A stretch of DNA of 64,000 nucleotides, taken from positions 751,949 to 815,948 of the forward strand of contig NZ_QPCG01000001.1 in the NCBI RefSeq assembly GCF_003351025.1. The letters are read 5' to 3'. Source of the DNA: Mucilaginibacter endophyticus. Lineage in GTDB: Bacteria; Bacteroidota; Bacteroidia; Sphingobacteriales; Sphingobacteriaceae. A program made the translations under genes and the position numbers. The notes under the pieces are model-generated. The model made no database searches, was not told the origin of the DNA, and saw nothing but the letters and a program-made list of their open reading frames with translations. Positions 8,639 through 17,043 of this stretch are shown here, piece by piece. The first letter of the stretch is position 1, and each line of letters opens with the position of its first letter.

Positions 8639-9793
8639 TTATTCCGAGTAAACGCTGCCAACCCTGTCTCGCAGGTTATAGCCCGAAGCCATCACCTCGC
8701 CATAAGCGCCCGCTGTACGTACAGCGATCAAATCGCCGCGGAATGATTCCGGAAGACTTACATCCTTTTGAAAACAGTCGGTACTTTCACATATTGGCCC
8801 AACTACATCATATTTTAAACTTTCCGGACTTTCGGATTTCCGACTTAAGTTTTCTATCTGGTGATAGGCCTGGTAAAGCATCGGGCGGATTAGTTCGGTC
8901 ATACCCGCATCCAATATCAGGAAATTCTTTTTCTGACCGTTTTTAACATATAACACACGTGAGATCAATGAGGCGCTTTGTGCAACCATCGCGCGGCCCA
9001 ATTCAAAATGTACTTCTTGTCCGGGCTTAACATTCAGGAAGCTTTTAAATACCTGGAAGTAGGCTTCAAAATCGGCTATGTTGTTATCCGGGTTATAGTA
9101 GTCAACCCCAAGACCGCCACCTGTATTAAGTACTTTGATCGGGAAACCACGATCTTCAAACCAGTCTTGCATTTCGTTGATGCGGGTACAAAGATTTTTG
9201 TAAACCTCCAGATCGGTGATTTGTGAACCAATATGGAAGTGGATGCCTAAAAATTGCAGGTTATCGCATTTACGCAAAGCAGCGGCCACATCCGGCAACT
9301 GCCAGGTATTGATACCAAATTTGTTTTCGTCCAGGCCGGTGGTAATGAAATGGTGGGTATGGGCATCAACGTTTGGGTTAATGCGGATAGCAACACCTGC
9401 CTTTTTGTTTTTGGCTTTGGCAAGGCCATCAATAATAAAAAGCTCCTGGATAGATTCCACATTGAAGCAGAAGATATCGGCATCAAGTGCCAGGTTAATT
9501 TCACGGTCGGATTTGCCTACGCCGGCAAATACCACTTTGCTTTTATCAAAGCCATGCTCAATGGCAGCCTTTACTTCGCCACCACTCACGCAATCGGCAC
9601 CAAAACCATAGGTTTGAATAGTATCAATAACCTTTGGGTTAAAGTTGGCCTTCATGGCATAATGTACATGGAAGCCATGTTTGGCAGAAGCGTCACGACA
9701 GGCACTCAGGGTGTTTTTAAGCACCTCCAGATCGTAATAATAAAACGGGGTATCTAAGCCGTTAAATTTATCTATAGTTTTACTTGTGAACAT
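8639..9793 (-). CDS. lysA: diaminopimelate decarboxylase
   Basis: 384 residues from ATG 9793; a TTG start 24 nt upstream is less likely. This is a fold-type III PLP enzyme: the Schiff-base lysine lies in HYAMKANFNP (about residue 48), glycine-rich phosphate binding in NTGGGLGVDY, and CESTDCF supplies the catalytic Cys from the partner subunit. It catalyses the last step of lysine synthesis, meso-diaminopimelate to L-lysine plus CO2. It follows lysC on the same strand, separated by 112 nt containing a dispersed repeat, so the two probably form a lysine operon. Confidence 0.95.
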   Translation of the reverse strand: MFTSKTIDKFNGLDTPFYYYDLEVLKNTLSACRDASAKHGFHVHYAMKANFNPKVIDTIQTYGFGADCVSGGEVKAAIEHGFDKSKVVFAGVGKSDREINLALDADIFCFNVESIQELFIIDGLAKAKNKKAGVAIRINPNVDAHTHHFITTGLDENKFGINTWQLPDVAAALRKCDNLQFLGIHFHIGSQITDLEVYKNLCTRINEMQDWFEDRGFPIKVLNTGGGLGVDYYNPDNNIADFEAYFQVFKSFLNVKPGQEVHFELGRAMVAQSASLISRVLYVKNGQKKNFLILDAGMTELIRPMLYQAYHQIENLSRKSESPESLKYDVVGPICESTDCFQKDVSLPESFRGDLIAVRTAGAYGEVMASGYNLRDRVGSVYSE

Positions 9794-9807
9794 TGTAGTA
9801 TATTTTA

Positions 9808-9903
9808 CCTCACCCAACCCTCTCTAAAGGAGAGGGCTATTTAATGAGATTAATTGAATGTTGTTTATAAAGTCCTCTCCAAAGGAGAGGATTTAGGAGA
9901 GGT
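9808..9903. repeat. dispersed palindromic repeat between lysC and lysA
   Basis: CCTCACCC then AACCCTCTC(T)AAAGGAGAGGGC at the left and a second hairpin CCTCTCCAAAGGAGAGG at 9874-9890. The left block recurs in reverse orientation at 11398-11429, upstream of lysC. Confidence 0.7.
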
Positions 9904-9905
9904 TA

Positions 9906-11216
9906 TTAAAACAACCTGTTATGTAAACTCCTCAAAGCCTCTGTTTTATCCTCGGTTTTTACCAGTAACGACAGGTTATGATCGCTGCCACCGTATGATA
10001 TCATCCTCAACGGGATATGTTTAACAGCTTCCAGCACGCGTGCCGCATAGCCATGCTTTTCGGCACCAAAATCACCTACCACGCAAATGATGGTTTGATT
10101 TACGTCGATCTCCACAGACCCGTAAGCGTTCAGTTCTTTAGTGATATCACCGAGATAGGTGGTATCATCTATAGTTACAGATACACCTACTTCTGATGTG
10201 GTGATCATATCTATAGATGTTTTATAGCGCTCAAACACTTCAAATACTTTACGCAAAAAGCCGTGGGCCAAAAGCATCCTGCTCGATTGGATTTTGATGG
10301 CGGTAATGGCATCTTTAGCTGCAATAGATTTGATCTTGTCCTTTTCGCTTGAGTTGGTGATCAGGGTTCCCTGAGCTTTAGGATCCATAGTGTTTAGTAA
10401 ACGAACAGGGATCTTGTATTTCTGGGCAGGGAATACACTTTGCGGGTGCAGGATCTTCGCACCAAAATAAGCTAACTCGGCAGCCTCATCAAATGATAAC
10501 TGGGCTATGGGCTGAGTTCCTTTAACAATACGCGGATCGTTATTGTGCATACCGTCAATATCCGTCCAGATCTGTACCTCTTCGCTGCGGATACCTGCAC
10601 CAATCAGTGATGCGGTGTAGTCGCTACCACCGCGACGCAGGTTATCAATTTCGCCATAAGCATTGCGGCAAATGTAGCCCTGGGTAATAAATAGGTTTAC
10701 TTCCGGGTGTTTATCAAGCAGCGGAAGCAGGTTTTCGGTAATGTGATCAACAATAGGCTCGTTATCCTCATCAATCTTCATAAAATCCAAAGCAGGCAGC
10801 AGTACCGACGGTACGCCAATCTCTTTTAAATAAACATGATAAAGGGTTGTTGATAGCAGTTCGCCCTGTGCAACAATAATCTTGTCTTCGATATTGGTAA
10901 ACAGATCATTAGCCAGGTTGCTCAGCAACGAAAAATGGTAGTCGATAACCTCTTTGCCCTGGGCTAAAAACTCAGGCTTGACAAACAGTTCCTTAATAAA
11001 AATTTCGTACTTATCCTTCAGGATAGTAATAAGCTGTGCCGCCTTCTTCTTATCGCCGGCGATGTATGCTTGTCCAATTTCTACGAGGCTGTTTGTTGTG
11101 CCTGACACCGCCGACAGTACCACCACCTGGCGCTCGGCCGGGTTAATGATGTCAAGCAGCGCTTTCATCCGGGCGGGGCTACCTACTGATGTCCCACCAA
11201 ATTTTAAAACTTTCAT
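9906..11216 (-). CDS. lysC: aspartate kinase (monofunctional)
   Basis: 436 residues from ATG 11216 (MKVLKFGGTSVG). The upstream extension to 11285 is rejected because KFGGTSVG is the conserved amino-acid kinase start. Other kinase signatures are GYICRNAYGEIDNLRRGGSDYTA and WTDIDGM. Two ACT domains occupy the last ~140 residues, which bind feedback inhibitors (lysine and/or threonine) in this family. It phosphorylates L-aspartate, the first step to Lys, Met and Thr. No homoserine dehydrogenase domain is fused. Located upstream of lysA on the same strand. Confidence 0.93.
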   Translation of the reverse strand: MKVLKFGGTSVGSPARMKALLDIINPAERQVVVLSAVSGTTNSLVEIGQAYIAGDKKKAAQLITILKDKYEIFIKELFVKPEFLAQGKEVIDYHFSLLSNLANDLFTNIEDKIIVAQGELLSTTLYHVYLKEIGVPSVLLPALDFMKIDEDNEPIVDHITENLLPLLDKHPEVNLFITQGYICRNAYGEIDNLRRGGSDYTASLIGAGIRSEEVQIWTDIDGMHNNDPRIVKGTQPIAQLSFDEAAELAYFGAKILHPQSVFPAQKYKIPVRLLNTMDPKAQGTLITNSSEKDKIKSIAAKDAITAIKIQSSRMLLAHGFLRKVFEVFERYKTSIDMITTSEVGVSVTIDDTTYLGDITKELNAYGSVEIDVNQTIICVVGDFGAEKHGYAARVLEAVKHIPLRMISYGGSDHNLSLLVKTEDKTEALRSLHNRLF

Positions 11217-11348
11217 TTTTATGTTGCTGTTACCTTGTTTGAATTGATGTTTGATAATATCATTTTGCTGATTTTCAAGCACCAATAATTGAGGCGCTAA
11301 AAATAGCGTTTTAAACTGCTTATCGGTAATTTAATTTAAAGAGCGTTG

Positions 11349-11430
11349 CCCCGCCTCTCCAAAGAAAAGGGTTTAGCATCTTTTTTTGCAAAGAAATAAG
11401 CCCTCTCCTTTGGAGAGGGTTGGGTGAGGC
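11349..11430. repeat. dispersed palindromic repeat upstream of lysC
   Basis: Same element as at 9808-9903 but in reverse orientation. CCCTCTCC-TTT-GGAGAGGG followed by TTGGGTGAGG is intact, while the opposite arm (CCTCTCCAAAGAAAAGGG) is eroded. It lies between the divergent lysC and sigma-factor genes. Confidence 0.7.
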
Positions 11431-11491
11431 AATTTTTTTTCTAAATTCACGGTGATATATCATCTGTTTTGCGCACTTACTATTAAACGCG

Positions 11492-12043
11492 ATGATCATG
11501 GCAAATGAGATAGTTTTTGACGAACCGGTAATGCAAAGGGAAAAACTCATTACAGCGCTTTACAAAAGCGCTTTCCCTGCGGTAGCAAAATATGTAAGCA
11601 AAATGGGCGGCTCTTTTGATGATGCAAAAGATGTGTTTCAGGACGCGCTTGTTGCTTATTACGAGAAAACAACTACCGGCGAACTTTCCTTAAATACCAC
11701 TGAAACAGCTTACCTGTTGGGTATTGCCAAACACCTTTGGTTTAAAAAGTTCAGGGATGATAGTAACAATCTGCCGCTTGATAGTTATGGGTTTGACATC
11801 AGCGATGAAGCCGAAGAACAACCATCGACCAATAAGTTGATGCGCTACCTGGAAACTGCCGGCAAAAAATGCATGGAGTTGCTAAGTGCTTTTTACTACC
11901 ATAAACTATCGATGAACGAGCTCGCCGGTTTATTTGGCTACGGAAGCGAGCGCTCGGCTACTGTGCAGAAGTACAAGTGTATTGAGAAAGTAAGGGAAAC
12001 AGTTAAAGAACAATCACTGGCTTATGAGGACTTCATTGAATGA
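11492..12043 (+). CDS. RNA polymerase sigma factor, ECF-like
   Basis: 183 residues. Region 2 is visible as FDDAKDVFQDALVAYYEK and region 4 as a C-terminal helix-turn-helix (KLSMNELAGLFGYGSERSATVQKYKCIEKVR). It is divergent from the common SusCD-type ECF group. The 3' end overlaps the next gene by 20 nt, indicating translational coupling. Likely directs a small stress regulon, possibly including the neighbouring ClpP-like gene. The start could be ATG 11492 or the second ATG 6 nt later. Confidence 0.8.
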   Translation: MIMANEIVFDEPVMQREKLITALYKSAFPAVAKYVSKMGGSFDDAKDVFQDALVAYYEKTTTGELSLNTTETAYLLGIAKHLWFKKFRDDSNNLPLDSYGFDISDEAEEQPSTNKLMRYLETAGKKCMELLSAFYYHKLSMNELAGLFGYGSERSATVQKYKCIEKVRETVKEQSLAYEDFIE

Positions 12044-12296
12044 GATAAAGGCAATTGACGATCATGTGCTTGGGCAGGCAGCACCCGATGAGGCGCTGTT
12101 GGTTGAGGCTAAACTGATCATCAATCCCGAACTTAAACAGCAGGTGATGTGGCATAAGCAAACCCTTAACCTGGTACAGCAATATGGCCGAAATAGCCTC
12201 CGGGCGGAGATAGAAGCGGTACATCAAAAACTATTCAGCCAGCCGGAACACGAAGGTTTCAGGCAAAAGATCATGCGTTTATTTCGCAAACGCTAA
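12024..12296 (+). CDS. small anti-sigma-like protein
   Basis: 90 residues with no membrane segment. The N-terminal part (IKAIDDHVLGQAAPDEALLVEAKLI) resembles the soluble helical sigma-binding domain of anti-sigma factors. The rest is charged and ends in Arg/Lys-rich RLFRKR. It overlaps the sigma gene by 20 nt and is followed 12 nt later by the ClpP-like gene. An anti-sigma role is inferred from position and composition; a cytosolic target for proteolysis is also possible. Confidence 0.55.
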   Translation: MRTSLNEIKAIDDHVLGQAAPDEALLVEAKLIINPELKQQVMWHKQTLNLVQQYGRNSLRAEIEAVHQKLFSQPEHEGFRQKIMRLFRKR

Positions 12297-12308
12297 AAGC
12301 TAAATTTT

Positions 12309-13004
12309 ATGAATATCAATCAAAATGAATTCCGCAAATACGCGGTGGGGCATCGCCGTGTCCAAAGTTTACATGTTGACAGGTTTATCGCACAGGTAAA
12401 TAACAGCAAAATAAATATGGGCATGACGCCCTATATTATGGAAGAGCGCCAGATGAACATATCGCAAATGGATGTTTTTTCGAGGCTGATGATGGACAGG
12501 ATCATTTTCCTGGGCACCGCGATAGATGAACAGGTAGCCAATATCATACAGGCGCAATTACTGTTCCTGCAATCGGCCGATACCAAAAAGGATATCCAGA
12601 TCTATATCAACTCGCCGGGAGGTTCGGTATATGCCGGGCTGGGGATCTATGATACCATGCAATTTATCTCGCCCGATGTTGCTACCATTTGCACCGGCAT
12701 GGCCGCCTCCATGGCTTCCACGTTACTTTGTGCCGGTGCCCACGGCAAGCGGGCAGCGTTACCACACTCAAGGGTGATGCTTCACCAACCATCGGGCGGG
12801 GCGCAAGGGCAGGAGTCGGATATTGAAATAGCTGCTATACAGATAGCCAAAATGAAAAGGGAACTTTATGAAATAGCAGCCAAACACAGCGGTCAAAGTT
12901 ATGAACGCATTCATGAGGTATCTGACAGGGATTACTGGATGATAGCCAAAGAAGCAAAAGCCTTTGGGATGATAGACGAGGTTTTGGGAGGGAAGGAAGA
13001 GTAA
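12309..13004 (+). CDS. clpP: ClpP-like serine protease with altered catalytic triad
   Basis: 231 residues, full ClpP fold with the ~40-residue N-terminal extension usual in Bacteroidota ClpP. The nucleophile Ser134 (GMAASMAS) and His159 (VMLHQP) are present, as is the oxyanion segment SPGGSVYAG. The third triad residue, Asp in the motif ...DSDRDYWM of relatives, is Val204 here (HEVSDRDYWM). It is third in a tight operon with a sigma factor and a small anti-sigma-like gene. It is probably a paralog of a housekeeping ClpP encoded elsewhere. It may form mixed rings or act with low activity. Confidence 0.88.
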   Translation: MNINQNEFRKYAVGHRRVQSLHVDRFIAQVNNSKINMGMTPYIMEERQMNISQMDVFSRLMMDRIIFLGTAIDEQVANIIQAQLLFLQSADTKKDIQIYINSPGGSVYAGLGIYDTMQFISPDVATICTGMAASMASTLLCAGAHGKRAALPHSRVMLHQPSGGAQGQESDIEIAAIQIAKMKRELYEIAAKHSGQSYERIHEVSDRDYWMIAKEAKAFGMIDEVLGGKEE

Positions 13005-13013
13005 TTAAAACTA

Positions 13014-13107
13014 TGTCATTGCGAGGAGGAACGACGAAGCAATCTCGTAGCTCTGCAATTTGGACGTGCATTGGCGACGAGATTGCCACGCTTCGCTCGC
13101 AATGACA
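13014..13107. repeat. dispersed inverted repeat (TGTCATTGCGAGG family)
   Basis: Starts TGTCATTGCGAGG and ends with CGCAATGACA; inner blocks AATCTCGT and ACGAGATT are also complementary. It lies between convergent clpP-like and creatininase genes and probably also terminates transcription. A shortened derivative occurs at 61907-61942. Confidence 0.7.
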
Positions 13108-13117
13108 TTTTTTACTT

Positions 13118-13990
13118 TTACTTATTCAACGCATCCACCTTGTCAAAAAACTCGTTTTGCAGTTTAATGGTACTGGTATCCGCCTTGATTGCTTTAAGGG
13201 CCTGGATAAAACTGGCAATTTCATGCTCTGCTATAAATTTACCAAACTCCGGTGTGGCTTTGGCACCTTCGCCGGCATAGTGGTTAGGGTAAGCGGCATA
13301 CCACCAGATGGGCGTATAAACATTTGTCAGGTTTAAACGGTGTTGGTTTTCGCCTGATTGTGATGCTGCCCTGTCCATCTTCATTAAATCGGGGCGATAG
13401 TATAACATTGATGCGGTTTCACTTTCACCGGCATGTTGATCACCCTCGATTGCCGATTTATGCATTTTGCGGTATTGATCTGTGTATTCTTTATCGGCAC
13501 CATGCGGGTTATAAAAATATACTGCGTAATTGTGCCTTTTGTTGAGTAACGACTGCATAAAAAACTGGATAAACTCCGGGTTGCCACCGTGCCCGTTCAG
13601 GATCACTATTTTATCAAACCCATTACGGGCTATTTCATCGCAGGTGGCTTCCAGTAAATCCCAGATCACTTTACTTGGCAGGGCGAATGTTCCAGGTTGG
13701 TGACGGGCTTCGTTGATCTGCCCATAAAAATAATCGGGGAAAACCACCGCATATTCGGATTTAACCGCATGTGCCGCCCATTCACGTACGTGGATCAGGT
13801 CGGTGCCGAGCGGGGAGTGGGGGCCATGTTTTTCCAGGATGCCGATAGGCAGGATACAGGTTTTTGAAGATTTTTCGAGCGCTGCCGGAAAATCAGAAGC
13901 AACAAGCTCGTCCCAACGGGCAGGGATTTGCTGGGCAAAGGAATAAGCAGAAAGCAGCAACGCTGCAAACAGTAATAAGTACTTTTTCAT
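13118..13990 (-). CDS. creatininase-family amidohydrolase, secreted
   Basis: 290 residues with a signal peptide (cleavage near YSFAQ, residue ~20). Metal-binding motifs of the family are complete: Glu53, His55 and His58 in LEKHGPHSP, Asp64 in GTD, NGHGGN at 132-137 and HAGESE at 186-191. The family covers creatinine amidohydrolases and related enzymes opening cyclic amides, such as mycofactocin MftE. Exported versions in Bacteroidota have no firm substrate. Monocistronic, with a TACTTTTG promoter element 29 nt upstream. Confidence 0.85.
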   Translation of the reverse strand: MKKYLLLFAALLLSAYSFAQQIPARWDELVASDFPAALEKSSKTCILPIGILEKHGPHSPLGTDLIHVREWAAHAVKSEYAVVFPDYFYGQINEARHQPGTFALPSKVIWDLLEATCDEIARNGFDKIVILNGHGGNPEFIQFFMQSLLNKRHNYAVYFYNPHGADKEYTDQYRKMHKSAIEGDQHAGESETASMLYYRPDLMKMDRAASQSGENQHRLNLTNVYTPIWWYAAYPNHYAGEGAKATPEFGKFIAEHEIASFIQALKAIKADTSTIKLQNEFFDKVDALNK

Positions 13991-14018
13991 AAATTATAGG
14001 TTTATAACAGGTTTATAG

Positions 14019-14026
14019 CAAAAGTA
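14019..14026 (-). promoter_or_regulatory. -7 promoter element (TACTTTTG)
   Basis: Exact TAnnTTTG on the minus strand upstream of the creatininase-family gene. A poor -33 candidate (TTCG) lies 17 nt further upstream. Confidence 0.4.
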
Positions 14027-14095
14027 TTTGCCCTTGAAATTTACGAACTTAAATTACTGCTTACCAGTGGGTAATTTAAAAATTACAATAATATA

Positions 14096-15964
14096 TCAAC
14101 GAACGTTCGGCAGGGAGTAACAGAAAGCTGCACCCTTTACCCTGTTGTTCTCCACCCAGATACGACCGTTCATTTTTTCGGTAAAGTCCTTGCAGATCAT
14201 GAGGGCTACACCCGCGCCTTTTTCTTTTTCGTTACTGTACTGCATATTGGCTTTAAAATTAAACAGCAGTTGAAGCTTATCGGGCGAGATGCCTTTACCT
14301 TCATCCTGTACGCAAACGGTTACATCCTTATCACTCGACGCGCTTATGGTAACAGTTGAATTATCGGGCGAAAACTTGATAGCGTTGTGTATAAAGTTAC
14401 GGTGGATAAACTGCACCAGTTCTTTATCGGCATGAATAATAATGGCCGGGTCAACTGCATTTATCAGCTTAAGCTTATGATCTTCGCTTATGAGGTTAAA
14501 AGGTTGGATGGCCTCATCAATAAGCTCTTTTAATGGCAGCGGAACGGCTTTATAGTCAAACCCCGATAGCTGCTGCTTGATCCATTGTAAGATATTCTCG
14601 AAAATTTCGAGCGAAATATTGGATGAATGTTCCATGGTATCAACCAGTTCCATTAACTCATCCCGGGTAAACGAATCAGCGTCTTTTAATACCGTTGCCA
14701 GTGTTTTGAGTGCACCTATGGGTTGCCTGAAATCATGCGCCAGGATAGATACCAGGCGGTTGTTAAATTCATGGTCTATTTCCAGTTTCTCGTTCCTGAG
14801 TTGAACGGTACGGTTAAGCTCTTCCAATGTTTGGCCGTGCTTTTTCTTGAGGCGATATAAACGATAGGTGAATATTACAGTAACAGCGGTAATTATGAAT
14901 AAAATCCCCAGCACAATGGCCAGTACCTGCCTGTTCTGGCTCCGGATGGTGATGGCTTCCAGTTGCTGGTCTTTCAGGGCATAATCAATATAATCAAAGC
15001 CCGATGTATTGGTATATTTCTCTTCGTCGTCATATAACTTCAACAGTTTTGAACTATAACGCTGTACTTCAGGCAGGTTGTTTTGAGCGATATAGATATC
15101 ATACAGTTTTTTTCCGAAGATCTTTTCGTAATAATGGTAACCGCTCTTTTCGGCAATGGAAAGGCCCTGTTTGTAGTAGTCAATAGCTTTGTTGATATTG
15201 GGCTCCAGGTACAGGTCGCCAAGGTTCATGACTATATCAAGGCTCAGGTAATAAAGCTCCATGGTCAGGCCATTATTCACAGCCTTTTGTAACAACGCAG
15301 CGCCTTTTTCGCGTTCGTTGTTTTGCAGGTATAATAAGCCCTGCACTTGGTCGGCTTCAACCAGCATCCGGTTATCTTTAAACCTGGTGCCTATTTCACG
15401 GGCTTTATCCAAATAAATTTCAACCGAGTCTTTTGGGATCTGTTCCGGGTACAAGAGGAGGTAGTTGCATAATACCAACGACATGATAGAATCGCGTTGC
15501 AGGGTTTTACCCATGTTTATCGCCCGCTTAAAAAAGTTAATAGCTTTTTTATCCTCCCGGTTTTCGTTAAATACCAGGCCAATGTTCATTAGTCCCTGTA
15601 CCGTGTTTGAGGTGTCATTTAACTCTTTATACAGGTTATAAGCTTCATTGTAATAACGCAGTGAAAGCTGCAGGTTACCCTTCAGATCGTAAACAATACC
15701 TATAGCATTGAGGGCATCGGCTTTGCCTGCTTTGTAGTTAAGCCGCTCGGCTATGCTTCTGGCTTTTTTAGCATAGTAAAAAGCGCTGTCGATGTTTTGC
15801 TCGTACATCAGCATGCCCAGCCGGTTAAGCGCGTTTACATACTTAGTACTATCGTGAATTAAAGGCAGATCTTTTTTTAGCTTATTAACCTCCCTCGACT
15901 GGCCGAAACACACGGATACAGCAAGAAGCAGCAATACTAAGAAGCTTACGGTTTTTTTCATCAA
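14096..15964 (-). CDS. TPR-containing sensor histidine kinase
   Basis: 622 residues. Signal/anchor segment at 1-21, tetratricopeptide repeats ~45-330 in the periplasm, one membrane helix at ~347-369, a coiled coil, then HisKA with phosphoacceptor His410 (ILAHDFRQPIGALK). HATPase_c follows, with N-box FIHNAIKFSP and G1 box VQDEGKGIS. All kinase motifs are present. No response regulator lies next to it, so it is an orphan kinase. TPR-type kinases of this design are frequent in Sphingobacteria; the sensed signal is unknown. Confidence 0.9.
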   Translation of the reverse strand: MMKKTVSFLVLLLLAVSVCFGQSREVNKLKKDLPLIHDSTKYVNALNRLGMLMYEQNIDSAFYYAKKARSIAERLNYKAGKADALNAIGIVYDLKGNLQLSLRYYNEAYNLYKELNDTSNTVQGLMNIGLVFNENREDKKAINFFKRAINMGKTLQRDSIMSLVLCNYLLLYPEQIPKDSVEIYLDKAREIGTRFKDNRMLVEADQVQGLLYLQNNEREKGAALLQKAVNNGLTMELYYLSLDIVMNLGDLYLEPNINKAIDYYKQGLSIAEKSGYHYYEKIFGKKLYDIYIAQNNLPEVQRYSSKLLKLYDDEEKYTNTSGFDYIDYALKDQQLEAITIRSQNRQVLAIVLGILFIITAVTVIFTYRLYRLKKKHGQTLEELNRTVQLRNEKLEIDHEFNNRLVSILAHDFRQPIGALKTLATVLKDADSFTRDELMELVDTMEHSSNISLEIFENILQWIKQQLSGFDYKAVPLPLKELIDEAIQPFNLISEDHKLKLINAVDPAIIIHADKELVQFIHRNFIHNAIKFSPDNSTVTISASSDKDVTVCVQDEGKGISPDKLQLLFNFKANMQYSNEKEKGAGVALMICKDFTEKMNGRIWVENNRVKGAAFCYSLPNVR

Positions 15965-16174
15965 CGGATATCAGCAAACAGGCTTTGGGTTTAAATTTAG
16001 CCTAAACCGTTATACGTATCAAAAAATAGTATGGTTGGAAAATATTAAATAAAATAGGCATTGGCTACGGTTAATTAAACTGTTGCACAGCATTATCCAA
16101 TTATCGGCAGGTATAAAACTGCAGATATTGTTGATATATTATTTAGTTTAAGTTGAACGTTTTACCTGCAAAGG

Positions 16175-16876
16175 CTATAAAGAATCGGGATTAGGAATAA
16201 AGTTCATGAACGCCTGGAACTTGGCATAGTAGTTTTGCATGTTTAGCTGGTAATAATAAGCACCGCGTTTTGAGCCTGCTTTGTCTTTATCGGCCAGTTT
16301 AATAAGTAAACCTGTTGCCAGTACCCTTTTGCTAAAGTTGCGTTTATCAATAGTGGTATTAAACACACTCTCGTAAAGGGTTTGTAATTGAGGAATGGTA
16401 AACTTAGTAGGCAAAAGCTCAAACAAAATAGGGTGCATAGCCGCCTTATAGCGAATGCGTTTGCGGGCTTGCTCAACCATTTCCTGCTGGTCAAATATCA
16501 GCTTGGGGGCACGTTTAAGCTGAAACCACTCGGCCTGGTAATCATCGCTGATCTGGGCTTCGTATTTATGGATATCAACCAGCGCAAAATATGCAACGGA
16601 TACCGTACGCTCAATAGGATCGCGCTGGGGTTGCCCAAAAGTATATAACTGTTCAAGATACACGCCCTCCAGGCCGGTTAGCTGCTTAAGGATGCGATTG
16701 GCACTTTGGTCAAGGCTTTCATCTGGCTGAACAAAGCCGCCCATTAAACTCCAGTTTCCCTTTTCAGGCTGAAAACCTCTTTTTATCAGTAAAATTTTTA
16801 AAACTTCGCCATCAAAGCCAAAAATGATACAATCAACAGCTAATAATAACCTTGTTTGCTTGGAGTACTTGAGCAT
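16175..16876 (-). CDS. NrtR/AraR-type regulator with degenerate Nudix domain
   Basis: 233 residues. Residues 1-~145 are a Nudix fold, but the Nudix box is broken. G47 and E53 fit, while the REUxEE core reads RILKQL, so all three metal-binding Glu are lost. The C-terminal ~80 residues form the winged helix of NrtR-like regulators (FTIPQLQTLYESVF ... DKRNFSKRVLATG). In Bacteroidota such proteins control sugar or NAD genes by binding a metabolite in the dead Nudix pocket. The ligand here is unknown. Single gene with its own promoter. Confidence 0.82.
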   Translation of the reverse strand: MLKYSKQTRLLLAVDCIIFGFDGEVLKILLIKRGFQPEKGNWSLMGGFVQPDESLDQSANRILKQLTGLEGVYLEQLYTFGQPQRDPIERTVSVAYFALVDIHKYEAQISDDYQAEWFQLKRAPKLIFDQQEMVEQARKRIRYKAAMHPILFELLPTKFTIPQLQTLYESVFNTTIDKRNFSKRVLATGLLIKLADKDKAGSKRGAYYYQLNMQNYYAKFQAFMNFIPNPDSL

Positions 16877-16905
16877 TTATAACAGTAATAATTTTATGGT
16901 AAAAA

Positions 16906-16940
16906 CAAATATAAAATAACATTTGATATAAGCCGACAAA
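16906..16940 (-). promoter_or_regulatory. Bacteroidota-type promoter (TTTG-N23-TATATTTG)
   Basis: On the minus strand, TATATTTG at 16906-16913 matches TAnnTTTG exactly, with TTTG 23 nt upstream as the -33 element. It is placed 30 nt before the Nudix-type regulator start. Confidence 0.5.
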
Positions 16941-17043
16941 TTTGCAGGGTTATACCGGTTAAAAAAGTATTAATTTACAATAGTTAGTCAAATGTGTAAA
17001 TTAATTGTCCTTTTTACAATCATAAATGCTATTTATAATTATT

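Noticed and set aside
8494-8946. 150-codon plus-strand ORF
   Set aside because: It begins inside the palindromic element at 8491-8618 and then runs antisense to lysA; no family similarity.
9216-9757. Two overlapping plus-strand ORFs of 131 and 167 codons
   Set aside because: Both are antisense shadows of lysA, which has complete PLP-enzyme motifs.
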